Shown: positions 17,713-30,700 of the stretch, piece after piece
How positions within the stretch are numbered: position 1 is the first letter of the stretch
Layout of the letters: every line of letters begins with the position of its first letter
Origin: Marinomonas spartinae
Lineage (GTDB): Bacteria > Pseudomonadota > Gammaproteobacteria > Pseudomonadales > Marinomonadaceae
DNA: 64,000 bases
Reading direction: 5' to 3'
Assembly: GCF_016461715.1 (NCBI RefSeq)
Contig: NZ_JAEMUI010000011.1
Location: 62,001-126,000, forward strand
Position numbers and translations under genes: made by a program
Notes under the pieces: model-generated
Told to the model about the DNA's origin: nothing
Seen by the model: the letters and a program-made list of their open reading frames with translations, nothing else
Database searches by the model: none

Positions 17713-19688
17713 TGCGGACGCTTCCTTTCACGCTGATGGCGCTCCTTTCCGTTCTGGTCGCTTTGTTAATAGGCGCCCACCTAAACAGCGTCGGTGGACT
17801 TAACCACGCTTTTGCTAGCTTATTTCAGACAAACTGGCAGTCTAGCCGCTCGGTCGAGTTGTCATTAACCTGGTGGCCACGCCTGTTTACCACATTATTG
17901 TGTGGTGCTGCATTAGCGGTGGCTGGGGTGTTGTTGCAACAGGTACTTAGAAACCCCATTGCCTCGCCCTCTACTTTGGGGATTGCTAGCGGCGCTAGCT
18001 TTAGCCTGATGCTGGCAACACTGTATGCACCTTGGCTGATGGCGTTTTCTCAAAGTTTGGTTGCCTTAACAGGAGGGCTCATTACCATGGGGCTGGTCTT
18101 TCTGTTGTCTTGGCGACGGGCTCTATCGCCCACAGTGGTCGTGATTGCGGGTCTGGTGCTTAATCTCTATTTCAGCGCGTTCAGCACCGTATTGCTGATG
18201 CTCAATCAAGAAAAACTCTCTGGTTTAATGATCTGGGGAGCGGGTTCTCTAGTGCAAACGGGCTGGGGCAATGTCACCTATTTATGGCCTCGCATTCTTG
18301 CCGCGGTGCTCGTCGCGCTTTTATTCCTTAAGCCATTAAGTTTATTAGAATTAACCGAGTCTGGTGCCAAAAGCTTAGGGGTGTCATTAACTAAACTCCG
18401 TTTTGTCTGTCTTGGTCTAGCGGTACTACTGACGTCTTGGGTGGTCGCCAGTGTTGGTGTGATTGGCTTTATTGGGCTCGCCGCCCCTGCTATTACGCGG
18501 CTAATGGGCATCCGTCGTTTACTACCTAAAGTAATAGTGTCCATGATACTTGGCGCCCTCTTACTAACACTGACAGATTTATTGATTCAACGACTACCAG
18601 ACACGGTGGCAATGGTTGTTCAGACAGGAGCCGCCACGGCAGCGCTGGGGGCACCACTTATGTTATGGCTACTACCCAAACTGGCCATTCGTCATCAGGC
18701 CCAAGCGGAAACCGTATTAACCCGACATAATCAGCAAATACATCACCTCAGCAAATCCGCCATTGTATGGACCGGCGGGGCATTGCTGGTAGGTTTTTGT
18801 TTGTTTGCCAGTTTGTCTATTCAAAACCACGGTTGGCAATGGCTAGTCTTCAATGGCGATTGGTCTTTGTTGGAATGGCGGATACCTCGCTTAGTTGCGG
18901 CATTATTAGCTGGCATTATGCTCGCGGTAGCAGGCACCATCATTCAGCGCTTAAGCGGCAATCCAATGGCGAGCCCAGAGGTGATTGGTATCAGTTCTGG
19001 CATCGCCATTGGTCTGATTATCACCCTCTATAGTGGTCTTGCATCAGGACTTGTTGGACTCTATATAGGTGGTCTAGTGGGTGCCCTGATGGTCATGGGG
19101 TTAATCGTCTTGCTCAATCATAAGTCGGGATTTCAACCGGAGCGGGTATTGCTGACAGGGGTCGCTATTACGGCCCTGATGAATGCCGTGCAAAGTCTTA
19201 TTCTCGCCGGTGGCGACCCACGTAGCTATGCTTTTTTAGCTTGGTTATCCGGTTCCACCTATTACGTTAAAAGCCAAACCTTGTTGCCTTTAGCGATAGC
19301 GACGTTGCTATTGGTCAGTATTGGCTTTTTTCTAAGTAAATGGCTGGATGTTTTACCGCTAGGGCAAGCGACAGCTCGATCATTGGGAATGAATGTCTCC
19401 CGATCCCGTCTCTTGCTGCTACTGTTAGCCGCTTGCCTAACTGTTGCTGCCACCTTGGTTGTCGGTCCACTAAGTTTTGTTGGGCTGATGGCACCTCATT
19501 TAGCACGGCTATTTGGTTTTAGTCGTGCCCGCGATCATCTGATCGCCTCATCATTGGTAGGGGGACTACTGATGTTACTGTCCGACTGGTTAGGTCGACA
19601 ATTACTCTACCCACAGGAAGTACCCGCAGGCATGGTCGCCTCCATTCTCGGCGGCTTATACCTGATGTGGGGCTTACGGCGGCTCTAG
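17709..19688 (+). CDS. fhuB: Ferric hydroxamate ABC permease, fused two-half FhuB
   Basis: This 659-aa inner-membrane permease is a tandem fusion of two FecCD-type halves (~1-330 and ~335-655), each with about ten hydrophobic segments and the conserved [21 protein letters not shown] loop ([15 protein letters not shown] at ~90; [15 protein letters not shown] at ~420). The length is the same as E. coli FhuB, and this fusion is typical of hydroxamate importers. The ATG at 17709 has AGGAGAG 4-5 nt upstream and overlaps the fhuD stop; the frame reaches back to 17580 inside fhuD without a ribosome site. It is the last gene of the uptake operon. Confidence 0.92.
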   Translation: MMRTLPFTLMALLSVLVALLIGAHLNSVGGLNHAFASLFQTNWQSSRSVELSLTWWPRLFTTLLCGAALAVAGVLLQQVLRNPIASPSTLGIASGASFSLMLATLYAPWLMAFSQSLVALTGGLITMGLVFLLSWRRALSPTVVVIAGLVLNLYFSAFSTVLLMLNQEKLSGLMIWGAGSLVQTGWGNVTYLWPRILAAVLVALLFLKPLSLLELTESGAKSLGVSLTKLRFVCLGLAVLLTSWVVASVGVIGFIGLAAPAITRLMGIRRLLPKVIVSMILGALLLTLTDLLIQRLPDTVAMVVQTGAATAALGAPLMLWLLPKLAIRHQAQAETVLTRHNQQIHHLSKSAIVWTGGALLVGFCLFASLSIQNHGWQWLVFNGDWSLLEWRIPRLVAALLAGIMLAVAGTIIQRLSGNPMASPEVIGISSGIAIGLIITLYSGLASGLVGLYIGGLVGALMVMGLIVLLNHKSGFQPERVLLTGVAITALMNAVQSLILAGGDPRSYAFLAWLSGSTYYVKSQTLLPLAIATLLLVSIGFFLSKWLDVLPLGQATARSLGMNVSRSRLLLLLLAACLTVAATLVVGPLSFVGLMAPHLARLFGFSRARDHLIASSLVGGLLMLLSDWLGRQLLYPQEVPAGMVASILGGLYLMWGLRRL

Positions 19689-19755
19689 GGAATAGCTCTA
19701 CCAGCATACTAGTATCTTGCTTCGTAAAACATGGAATGTGTTAAAGCTAATTAAT

Positions 19756-19774
19756 GAGAATGATAATACAAATC
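19756..19774. promoter_or_regulatory. Fur-like box before the siderophore export/biosynthesis operon
   Basis: GAGAATGATAATACAAATC matches the 19-bp Fur consensus at 14 of 19 positions. It lies 26 bp upstream of the exporter start and would control the exporter-mbtH-NRPS run of genes under iron. Confidence 0.7.
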
Positions 19775-19799
19775 AAAACCGTTTATTTATGGATCTAAC

Positions 19800-21455
19800 A
19801 TGAAGTTACTGATGCAGCTTGCAGACAAACAAGGTAAACCTCTGGCTTTTGTCATCTTACTCAGTATGGCCAGCGCACTCCTGACGGTCGGGGTAATTGC
19901 TTTTATTCAATACCGACTACTCAGTCAGCACGACCTAACCCCCTCGGTCCTGTGGCAATTTGTCCTTCTGTTGGCGGTCTTGCTGGCAACGGCGACAGTC
20001 GCTCAAGTGGCACTGCATAAACTGGGGCATCAGTTTGTCTATAAAAAACGCTGTCAGCTTATCAAAAAACTGATCAATACTGATATCGAACAAATAGAAA
20101 GCATCGGCAGCGCTCGTTTGCTTGCGTCACTCAATACCGACATTCGTAATGTCACCTTTGCCTTTGTCCATCTGCCTGAGCTGATTTATGGGGTGGTGCT
20201 TTGCTTAATCGCCCTCGCCTATCTCGCTTTTTTATCTCTTCCTTTGTTTGGCGTCAGCGTCTTACTGTTAGCGTTGACAGGACTCTTCGGTTTTAGTCTG
20301 GTGAATAAAATCTCCTACCACATCACACAGGTGCGAGAATACGATGACAAGTTGTATCAAGACTACCAGTCCTTTATTGAAGGTCGCAAAGAGCTATCGT
20401 TAAACCCGGGACGCGCTAAACGCTATTTCAATGATGAGTTTGATCCACACGCCAAACAGTATCGCGATCAGGTAACCCGTGCTGACATTCTTAACGGCTT
20501 TGCGGCCAACATGGCCAACACCATTGTTCTGGCACTCATCGGTTTAAACTTCTATCTCGCGTTAGGGCTTGGCTGGGCCAGCTTTCCAGTTGCTTCATCG
20601 TTTGCGTTAATTATCTTATTTATGCGCACACCACTGATGTCGGCCGTCGGCTCCCTACCCACTTTAGTGACAGCCAATATCTCAATGCAGAAATTGGAAG
20701 ACTTGTCATTAAGCCAAAATAGCGCCTTGATCAGTCAGCAACCGGTTTCTGCCCCTTTTGAGCAGTTGCATTTACAGCAAGTGGTTTATCAATACCGAGC
20801 TGACGGTGATGAGAAGCCGTTTCAGGTTGGTCCGATCGACTTCACCATTAAACAAGGTGAACTCATCTTTATCATTGGTGGTAATGGCAGTGGCAAATCC
20901 ACGTTTGCCAACTTATTGACTGGTTTATATCGGCCCCACTCAGGGCAAGTTTTCCTTAACGACCAGCCGGTATCCCTGGAGAAATGGCCAGAATATCGTT
21001 TGCAATTTTCCGCAGTATACAGCGACTTCTATCTATTCCATCAGATCACGGATGGACATGGCGACAACGTGGACAACACAGTGATTGATGAATGGATGAC
21101 GCGTCTGGAAATGGCACATAAGGTCTCTCATCAGGATGGTTACCTTTCCGACACCCGATACTCCCAAGGGCAACGCAAGCGACTCGCCTTAATGATGGCG
21201 GTATTGGAACAACGTGGCTGTGTCTTACTGGACGAATGGGCCGCCGACCAAGATCCCAAATTCCGCAAAACGTTTTACCGAGAACTATTACCCCTCTTAA
21301 AAGAGCGTGGTGTGACCATTATCGCCATTACCCATGATGACAAATATTTCGATGCGGCAGACCGAGTTTTCAAAATGGATTTAGGTCAGCTTAGCGAGCT
21401 CAACTCAAACAACCAACGCCATACAGAAGAAGCGCTTTCGAGCATCGTTTCTTAA
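19800..21455 (+). CDS. PvdE/SyrD-type peptide ABC exporter (fused membrane and ATPase)
   Basis: This 551-aa half-transporter has six hydrophobic segments (~1-300) followed by a nucleotide-binding domain: Walker A GGNGSGKST (~360-368), variant signature YSQGQRKRLALM, Walker B CVLLDEWAADQDP and the H-loop ITHDD. The variant signature and LLDEWAADQDP are characteristic of the cyclic peptide exporter family (PvdE, SyrD, YojI), which works as a homodimer. It most likely moves the siderophore or its precursor across the inner membrane. It opens the biosynthetic operon, right after a Fur-like box, and is 31 nt before mbtH. Confidence 0.9.
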   Translation: MKLLMQLADKQGKPLAFVILLSMASALLTVGVIAFIQYRLLSQHDLTPSVLWQFVLLLAVLLATATVAQVALHKLGHQFVYKKRCQLIKKLINTDIEQIESIGSARLLASLNTDIRNVTFAFVHLPELIYGVVLCLIALAYLAFLSLPLFGVSVLLLALTGLFGFSLVNKISYHITQVREYDDKLYQDYQSFIEGRKELSLNPGRAKRYFNDEFDPHAKQYRDQVTRADILNGFAANMANTIVLALIGLNFYLALGLGWASFPVASSFALIILFMRTPLMSAVGSLPTLVTANISMQKLEDLSLSQNSALISQQPVSAPFEQLHLQQVVYQYRADGDEKPFQVGPIDFTIKQGELIFIIGGNGSGKSTFANLLTGLYRPHSGQVFLNDQPVSLEKWPEYRLQFSAVYSDFYLFHQITDGHGDNVDNTVIDEWMTRLEMAHKVSHQDGYLSDTRYSQGQRKRLALMMAVLEQRGCVLLDEWAADQDPKFRKTFYRELLPLLKERGVTIIAITHDDKYFDAADRVFKMDLGQLSELNSNNQRHTEEALSSIVS

Positions 21456-21486
21456 TCAATTGGACAAAAGCAAAAGAGAGGACTTT

Positions 21487-21690
21487 ATGAGTATTGATAA
21501 CCCAAACACAGAATTCACCGTCGTCATCAATGACCAAGAACAATACAGCATTTGGCCAACCTATCATGCGATACCAGCGGGGTGGAAAGAAGTCGGCGTG
21601 GTCGGCAATAAAGAGCATTGCCTTGCGCATATCAAAGCAACATGGACAGACATGCGACCAAAAAGTTTAAGAGATGCCTTAGCCAGCTAG
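21487..21690 (+). CDS. mbtH: MbtH-like NRPS accessory protein
   Basis: This 67-aa protein binds and activates the adenylation domains of NRPSs. The family signature is complete: NDQEQYSIWP (~17-26), the two family tryptophans with IPAGWKEVG, the cysteine block and WTDMRPKSL at the C-terminus. The ATG at 21487 has GAGAGGA upstream; an upstream in-frame TTG at 21460 is less likely. It lies between the exporter and the first NRPS and presumably serves all four A domains of this cluster. Confidence 0.95.
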   Translation: MSIDNPNTEFTVVINDQEQYSIWPTYHAIPAGWKEVGVVGNKEHCLAHIKATWTDMRPKSLRDALAS

Positions 21691-21752
21691 AAATAAATAA
21701 ACAGCCAACGCCATGCCATTGTGTTTTCTTTTTACTCCATTAGGTGGTCATT

Positions 21753-24700
21753 ATGCCAACTGACGATCTCTATAACGCGTCGACATCCAGCCAATATCAT
21801 TCTCTTTACGCATCTCAACAGCGCCTATGGATGTTTCATCAATTAAAACCAAACAGCGCCGCTTACAATCTTGGTGGGTTACTTTGGTTTGATGATCCTC
21901 GCCTGAGTATTGATAAGCTGAAACACGCCTTACACCAGATGATAAAAGACCACCCAGCCCTGACGATGATCCTGGATGACAGTAAGGGAACCCCGCGCCA
22001 GTGCTATAGTAACGCTGACGGTCTAATCACTTCCCAACCAATAGACGTAACAGACTTAACACAGCATGACGACCCAATTGATTGGCTAAAACAAGACGCC
22101 GAACAAAGATACCTTGAACCTTATCAACTCACCCACCGCCGACTGACTCGTTTTCATATCTATCAGGTACGTCAGGATAAGTTTGCCGTATTAATTGCCG
22201 CACACCATCTGATTATGGATGCTTGGTCATTACCTCTGTGTTGTAAATCGATCTTGTCCTACCTTGTTGGCGATCACTCTCCTGCTCACAATGGCGAGGA
22301 TTATTTATCCTTCGTGGAAAAGAATAGCCATCACAATGACATAGACACTACCCGCACGGCATGGCAGTCATTAGGACTGTTATCGGATGATCCGCTTACC
22401 TTACCCAACATCGCCCCTCTTAGCGATGTCAGTTATCGTGCTGGCCATGTAACACAAGGTTTGAGCGACGCGCAACTAGGGAGTATCAATGACGCCGCCA
22501 AATCCCTTGGTGTCACACGCTTTGAACTGCTATCAAGCGCCCTGCTTTTGACCCTGTCTGTGTATGGCAATCATCCCCATCCCTCGCTGGTAATCCCCAC
22601 ACTAAACCGGAACAGTCAAAACCGACGTACGGTGGGCTTTTACGTTCGCAACGCCTTGCTTGGCCTACCCTTAGAAGCCACCAGCACACTAGGAGAGATC
22701 ACGCAAAAGGTACGCGAGAAATTGGCCCAATCCCTTGGTTTTTCAAGCTTTTCAGCCGAACAGCTCTGTGGCCAACACGCCCTGCCCAGTTATGCCTTTA
22801 ACTTCCGCACCCACGGGGAAGGAATGGTTGTCAAACAAAGGGATTATCAATTGTTATTCGAAGAGTTTCCGGTAGTTGAAACGCCCTTTGAACTGGTACT
22901 GGATGCCATCAGCAATACTGATCTAACCTTGCGCTTTGTGTACGCCAAAGAAAAATTCTCTAGGGCATTTATTGAGCGCTTTATCGACAGCTACCAACAT
23001 ATTCTTCAACAAATCTGCCACCAGCCAGACCGCCCAAAAGCCAGTCTCAACCCGCTGGGCAAGCAAGAAAACCGTTGGTTAGATGCCCAAGCGACAGCAG
23101 ACACACCATGGGAAAAAGCGCTGTTTCATGAGCTGTTTGCCCGCCAGGCATCCACTCAACCCAATCATATTGCCTTGAAGCATGGCAACCAAACCTTGAC
23201 CTACCGTCAACTTGACGAACAAGCCAATCAATTAGCCCACTATTTAATCAGCGAAGGCGTCGTGCCCGACACCATGGTTGGCGTCATGATGGAAAGAGGC
23301 CTCGCTCTGTTTGTCACCCTGCTCGGCATACTCAAAGCGAGCGGCGCCTTTTTACCGCTGGATCCTGACTACCCAGAACAACGTTTGCGCTTTATGCTGG
23401 AAGACAGTGACGCACAGCTGCTGCTAACACAAACGTCTTTAATGGAAAGCGCTCGGTCTCTTACCACGCAATCGGTAATTGCCTTGGAGTCCATCCCTTT
23501 AGACGCCTTTGCCAACACAGCGCCCATCACAAACCTACTCCCCCAGCATTTGGCCTATGTCATTTATACTTCCGGCTCAACGGGTATGCCCAAAGGGGTG
23601 GCCGTGGATCATATTGGCTTAACCATGCATGTGCAAACCATTGGCCAAGAGTATGGTATGACACCACACGACACTGAGTTGCACTTTGCCTCAATCAGCT
23701 TTGATGGCGCCCTTGAGCGCTGGACGGTTCCCCTTGCCTTTGGTGCTCGACTCATCATTCGTGATCAAGCGCTATGGACACCAGAGCAAACCACACAGGT
23801 TTTATGTAACGAAAAAGTAACCATCGCCTGTTTTCCACCAAGTTATGTCGGCCCCTTATTAGACTGGATAGAAGAGACTCAACCCTCATTAACATTACGC
23901 TCGATTACCTTAGGTGGAGAAGCTTTCACTCGGGAAACCTTTGAACGCATTCAACGAGTTATTGCCCCACCTAGAATCATCAATGGCTATGGCCCAACCG
24001 AAACCATTGTCACCCCATTAATATGGCGAGCCTATCCACAGGATACCTTAACCAGTGCCTACGCTCCCATTGGTTCCGCTGTTGGCGCTCGTCAGTTGTA
24101 TGTGTTGGATGCCCAATTACAACGCTTACCCACAGGGGTCATTGGTGAACTCTACATTGGCATGGAAGTGGGCCTTGCTCGTAGCTACTTGAAGCGAGCA
24201 GACCTGACCGCTGAGCGCTTTTTACCTGATCCATTTGCAGCGAATGGCGAACGTATGTACCGCACTGGTGACTTGGTTCGTTTTAATGAAAATGGCGTTG
24301 TTGAATACTTTGGTCGAGCGGATCAACAGGTCAAAATTCGCGGTTTTCGTATTGAGTTAGGGGAGATTGAGTCCTGCCTACAAACCGTATCCCAAGCCAA
24401 ATGGTGTGCCGTTGTCGCCCACGACTCGCCAAATGGGAAAAAGCTGGTGGGCTATGTGCAAACGCATGACACCCAACAAGACTCGGCACCATGGTTAACG
24501 GCACTCGCCCAGCGGTTGCCGGATTACATGGTACCTTCTCACATTATGATGGCAAAGCAATTACCCATCACACCAGCGGGTAAAATTGATCGAAATTGGC
24601 TCCCCGCCCCCCAGTGGGAACAACTGAACGACACAAACAGCCCCTTGACCACACCTCGGCAAACATTATTGGCTGAGCTATGGCGAGACATATTAAATAC

Positions 24701-27700
24701 CCATGCTATTGGCGCTAACAGCCACTTTTTCTCTTGCGGTGGCGATTCCATTAGTGCCTTACAATTGGTCGGCAAGTTACGTCAGCACCAACTGATGTTA
24801 AGCCCCAAACAGGTGTTTGATCATCCTGTGTTATCAGACATGGCCGATTGCCTTGTTGATAACCAAACTAAAGCAGCGCAACAACATCCTCTTATGGGGA
24901 AGATTGCCTTGCTGCCGATGCAGTCGCGCTTTGTCGAACAGTATTCTCTGACATTGTGCAATCAGTTTGCGCGTTTTCAACTGCCGACACCCGTTCATCA
25001 AGAAGCTCTGAATACGGCAGTAACAAAACTGCTAGAGCACCATGATGCCTTGCGCCTGAGATTCAACGACAGCCTCACCGCCACCTATCTTGATAAAGGA
25101 AGATTCGCCTTACAAATACAAAACCAGCCACTCGATAGCGACGCCATACAAAAGGCCATTGACCCAAGCACAGGGTTGCTGCTCTCCTTAGGTGTCCACC
25201 TGGAAAGTGGTGATACTCTACTGGCGATCCATCATTTGGTAATCGATGCGTTGTCGTGGCCGATATTGTTAGAAGACTTGATGAGCCTCTATCAAGGGAG
25301 CTTACACAATACAGCGAGCCATTTGCCCGCCAAAACCCACCACCAAGGGGATTGGTATCAAGCGCTGTACGACTATTCATGGTCCGCTCAAGAACACCGC
25401 TATTGGACAGAACAAGTTCATCCCCCCGTGTTTCCGACACAGCGGGGAGCAATCCGCAAGCATCAATGGCACCTCACTTCCAGCTCGGCACAAAGATTGT
25501 TTGCCAGCACTCAGCGGTTCGCCAGACTGGATAAGGAAACCAGTTTACTGTGCGTCGTCGCCCATGCGTTAGGTCACTATCAACAACAGAAAACATTCCT
25601 AATCCATAAAGAAAGTCATGGCCGTTTCGCGGATGCCTTTCACCTTGATCTGTCACGTAGCGTTAACTGGCATACGGCTTTGTTCCCGCTAAAAATCCTT
25701 ATCAGTGACGATTTAAGCGCGACCTTGGCCCACACTAAAGACCTTAGTTTAGCGCTACCAGCGGGGGGCATTGGTTATTCTGCTGGAATATTACAAGGGG
25801 AATGGTCCTATGCTGACGGCATCGATGTGTTATTTAACTACCTTGGTCGAGCAACGCAAAATCACCTCTCCAGCCTACCTATCAAGGAGTTTGGTTTATG
25901 GCGACCAGACAACGGTATCAGCGATGCGGCCATCGCTGTCAATATTTCAGAAACAGACCAAGGGATTGAGTTTGATATTGAGCTGGATCACCCGTTATTT
26001 AGCGAGTCACAAAGTGAACGTTTTATTCAACATCTCGATCAGGCAACCAAAGCCATTACTCAGCATTGCCAGCAACACTCGGCTATTTTGACCCAACAGG
26101 ATGCACTGGGCACAGCGCTAAACCAAGCGTCACTCACCGCCATCAGCCAAACAATTCTGTCACAGCCCGATGGTCAGTTGCCGGAAAAGATTCTGCCCTT
26201 ATCCACTTTACAGCAAGGGCTCTATTTCCATTCACAACTTGCTAAAGATAAGCACACCTATGTAAACCAAATCACCTTGCCGATTCATGGCGCAGAACCG
26301 AATAAGTTATTAGCCTGCTGGCAACAGCTTATGCAGCGTCACACCATGCTGCGCTCTACTATCAGCCAAGTTGAGGGGCAAGCGCACTTATTGGTCTGGT
26401 CAAACCTGCCTCTGATAAGTTCCTATCAAGATGCCCGAGAGCAAAAAGGATGTCGCCTGAAACAGATTCAACAGCATCTTGTTGAGCAGGGTTTTGATTT
26501 ACAACAAAACCTCATTAGCGCACCACAACCATTGTGGCGGGTCGATTTAATCCAAACCACAGATCAGACACTGCAATGCGTGTTTACCATTCATCATCTA
26601 CTCATGGATGGTTGGAGTACTGGTGTACTATTAGCCGAACTCTTTAGCCTGTATCACGGTCACACTCTGCCCCCCGTACAACAGGATTTTTCCGACTACC
26701 TCGGCTGGATCCGCCAACAAAACACAGCGTCAGTTGAGCCTTACTGGCGTGATTTTTTAAGCCATATTGAGGCCCCCACCTTGCTGGCGAATGTGTATGG
26801 TCGGCCTCAGCCACAACAAGGTCATGTGCGTAGTACCATCAGCATAGACGCCACCACACTGGCCAACTGGCAACAGGATCTCAAGCACTCGGGGCTCACG
26901 CTCAACACCTTAATTCAAGGCGCTTGGCTACTGACCCTGCAGCGTTATACAGGGCAAGACAATCCCGTTTTTGGTAATACAGTAGCAGGTCGCCCCACCA
27001 CCCTCGCCCATAGCGATACCATGGTCGGGCTCTTTATTAATACGCTCCCTGTGACCCACAGGATTTGTTGGCAACAGACCGTTCAAGACTGGCTAAACGC
27101 CATACAAAATCAAACCAGCAGTCAGCGTGAATTTAGCCATACAGCCTTGTCCCAAGTACAACAGTACTCTCCCCTCGCCGGAGAGCCGCTTTTCGACAGC
27201 TTGGTGGTATTCGAAAACTACCCACTGGATCAAAGCCTCTTTCAACAAGGGGAGCTCACTATCGGTGAACCAGACAGCTATGAGTTCACCCACTACCCTC
27301 TTACGTTGGCCGTGTTGCCCAGTGAACAATTAGACATTGTCTTTGCTTATGATTCCGCTTGCTTTAGTGCCACACAAATAGCGTCATTACAGGCGACAAC
27401 AAATCATTATCTTGAGCAGCTAGTACATGGTTTAGCACAACCACTTAACAGCATTAATGAGCTAGATAACACCCAAAAAGACATCTTACAAAAACATATA
27501 AAACCCTCTGAGCCTTGGCACTATATCCCATTTACTGAGCTGTTTCGCAAACAAGCCGAGCAACGGCCAAACCAACAAGCATTAGTCGCTAATCCGTTAC
27601 TAGCGGGTGGAAAACAAGCCGCGGTATTAACCTACCAAGCGCTAGACCAACAAAGTGACGCCGTAGCGGCAGAACTGCTTGCCCAAGGTATTCACCAAGA

Positions 27701-30700
27701 CAGTATTGTTGGCGCCTTATTCCAACGGAGTAATGAAATGTTGGTCGCGATGATCGGCATTTTAAAGGCGGGAGCCGCCTTCCTACCACTTGACCCCTCT
27801 TATCCAGAAGACCGTTTACGCTATATGGTCGAAGACAGTGAGTCTGCACTCTTAATCAGTGATCCATCTTCCTTATCATTAGCACAGCGTATAGGTGAAA
27901 AAACGCCTCTTATAAGTTTCAATAACATTGATTTGACCGCTTCTTTAAGTGAAAACACCGTGCTTTTACCCGACCAGTTGGCCTATGTCATCTATACCTC
28001 TGGCTCGACAGGCAAACCAAAAGGCGTCTGTATCAGCCAATTAGGGTTAAGCATGCATGTGCAAACCATAGGACAGCGCTATGGAATGCAACCCTCAGAC
28101 AGAGAGCTGCATTTTGCCTCCATCAGCTTTGACGGTGCCATTGAGCGTTGGGCCACACCTTTAGCATTTGGTTCCACTCTAGTGATTCGTGATCAATCCC
28201 TCTGGAGTGCCCAAGAAACCTGCGAGGTATTAGAAAGAGAGCACATCACCATTGCCTGCTTCCCTCCTAGCTATGTAGGCCCTTTAGTGGAATGGATACA
28301 AGCGGCTAACCCAAAACCCCAACTCCATGTTCGCTCATGGACATTGGGTGGCGAAGCGTTTACTCGTGATACCTATTTTGCTTTGCAACGCACTCTACAA
28401 CCGCCACGTATTATTAATGGCTACGGTCCAACAGAAACCGTTGTTACGCCGTTAATCTGGCAAGCTTATAGGGATACGCCACTTGACAGTGCCTATGCCC
28501 CCATTGGGACAGCCGTCGGCGCCCGCGATCTGTTCGTGCTGGATAAAGACTTACGCCCCGTGCCTTCTGGGGTCTGTGGGGAACTCTACATTGGTGACGA
28601 AACAGGGTTAGCGCGGGGCTACCTCGCTCGCCCAGAGCTCACCGCCGAGCGTTTTATGCCCAACCCCTTTAGTCGATATGGTGAACGCATGTATCGAACT
28701 GGCGACTTAGTGCGCTGGCGCGAAGACGGCGTCATGGAATATTTAGGAAGAGCGGACGACCAAATCAAAATCCGTGGGTTCCGCATTGAATTAGGGGAAA
28801 TTGAATCTCGCTTGCAGCAACTTAGCGGCAGTCGCCGTAGTGCCGTTGTGGCCTTTGATGGGCCGACAGGAAAAAGGCTGGTTGGCTATATCGAAAGCCA
28901 AGATATCTCTCTCGATAGCCAAGCCATTTTACAGAAAATGAAGCACGCGCTGCCGGATTATATGGTGCCTTCTCAACTGATGGTGTTGGACGCCTTGCCA
29001 CTCACCCCCGCCAGTAAAGTGGATAAAAAGCGCCTACCAGAGCCGGAAATAGAGACATCGCACCAAGATTTTGTTGCCCCCCAAGGTGATATAGAAACCT
29101 TACTCGCCAGCGAATGGCAGCACCTGCTAACACTCGACAAAATTAGCCGACACGACGACTTTTTTACCCTTGGTGGTCAATCACTGCTCGCGACTCAATT
29201 GGTCGGCCGTTTGCAACAAAATCATCAGATACACTTGCCACTGCAAGCGGTGTTCGATGCGCCCGTATTGAGTGAAATGGCCAAACAGTGTCAGCCCCAT
29301 AACGAAGCCCTTGCTATGAAGGCAGTCCCACGGTTATCCCACATGCCAGTCAGTGCGGCACAAAAGCGCTTATGGTTTGTTCAAGAGCTGATGCCAGACA
29401 GTTCTGCTTATCATATGCCTTTGGGCATCAAGCTGACAGGCCAGCTTGATCGCGCACGTTTAGCTCGCGCGCTGCAGTCCTTAGTAAACAAACATGAAAT
29501 TTTTCGTACCACTTTTGTTCAGGTGGAAGGCGAGCTGATGCAGACCATCCACCAAGAGGTGCAAGCCCCTATTACTTACCATCAAGCCAGTGAGTTTACC
29601 GACCTTGAACCACAACGAGAAAACTGGATAAGCGAACCGTTTGATTTTGCTCAAGCGCCCCTTATGCGAGTGTATGCTATCGAACACAATGCAAACGAAC
29701 ACGAACTGTTTTTGGTCCTCCACCATATTATTAGTGATGGCCTCTCCATACAGCAGCTCATTAAGGAATGGTTCACCCTGTATCAGGATCTAGCGAGAGG
29801 TGTTGAGTCAAATATCGATTCCCTTAAGACGTTGGATTATGCTGACTACGCTTATTGGCAACGGGATTGGCTGCAAACACCGCAAGCTAAACAAGATCTT
29901 CTGTGGTGGACGCAGGCACTGAAAACCGATATTGAACCACTCATCCTGCACAGCGAAGTGCCAAGAGACCCGCAGCAAGTCCATGGCAGACGCTATCATT
30001 TTGTATTGAGTGAGCAACAAGTCGCACACATCCGCTCACTTGCGTCGACTCATCAGACAACCACCTTTAACGTGATGCTCAGTCTTTGGCATTTACTAAT
30101 GCACAAATACACAAGCCAGCATGACATTCGCGTGGGGGTTCCTGTCGCGGGACGACACCATACCGATACACTGGATATGCAAGGCTGCTTTATTAACAGC
30201 CTCACGATTCCCGCTAATATCAAAGCCACCGATACCTTCTCGGACTTAGTCAAGCAAGTCACTGGTTTTTTCCAGCAGGCCCTGGCTCGTCAGCATGTTC
30301 CCTTTGAGGCCATTGTGGAAGCGCTCGGTGTCGCGGGTAATATACAGCATCATCCCCTTTATCAGACCAGCTTTAATTTCCAACAAATGGATCTAGCCGT
30401 TCTTCAGCATGTCGATGGCTTAGACATTAGCTTGTTTGATCCTGGAGTAGTCGGTGCTCAACTTGAATTAAGCCTCGATATCCAACAGTTCACGGATACC
30501 ATCGATGGCAACGAGAAGTGGACAGGCTTTGTTAACTACGCCTCACCCATTTTTGATGAAGCCTTTGCTCAATCCTTAATTGAACATTGGTTCCTGCTAC
30601 TGGAAAGCGTCGCCAATGATCAGCCAAAAACGCTGGCCGAGCTAACCTTGGTAGATGCCTCACAGGCCCAATACATTAAGCAATTCAATGCAACGGACAA

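Noticed and set aside
21744..21752. GTG start of the first NRPS
   Set aside because: The AGGTGG site lies 5 nt before the ATG at 21753, and the GTG itself is inside that site.
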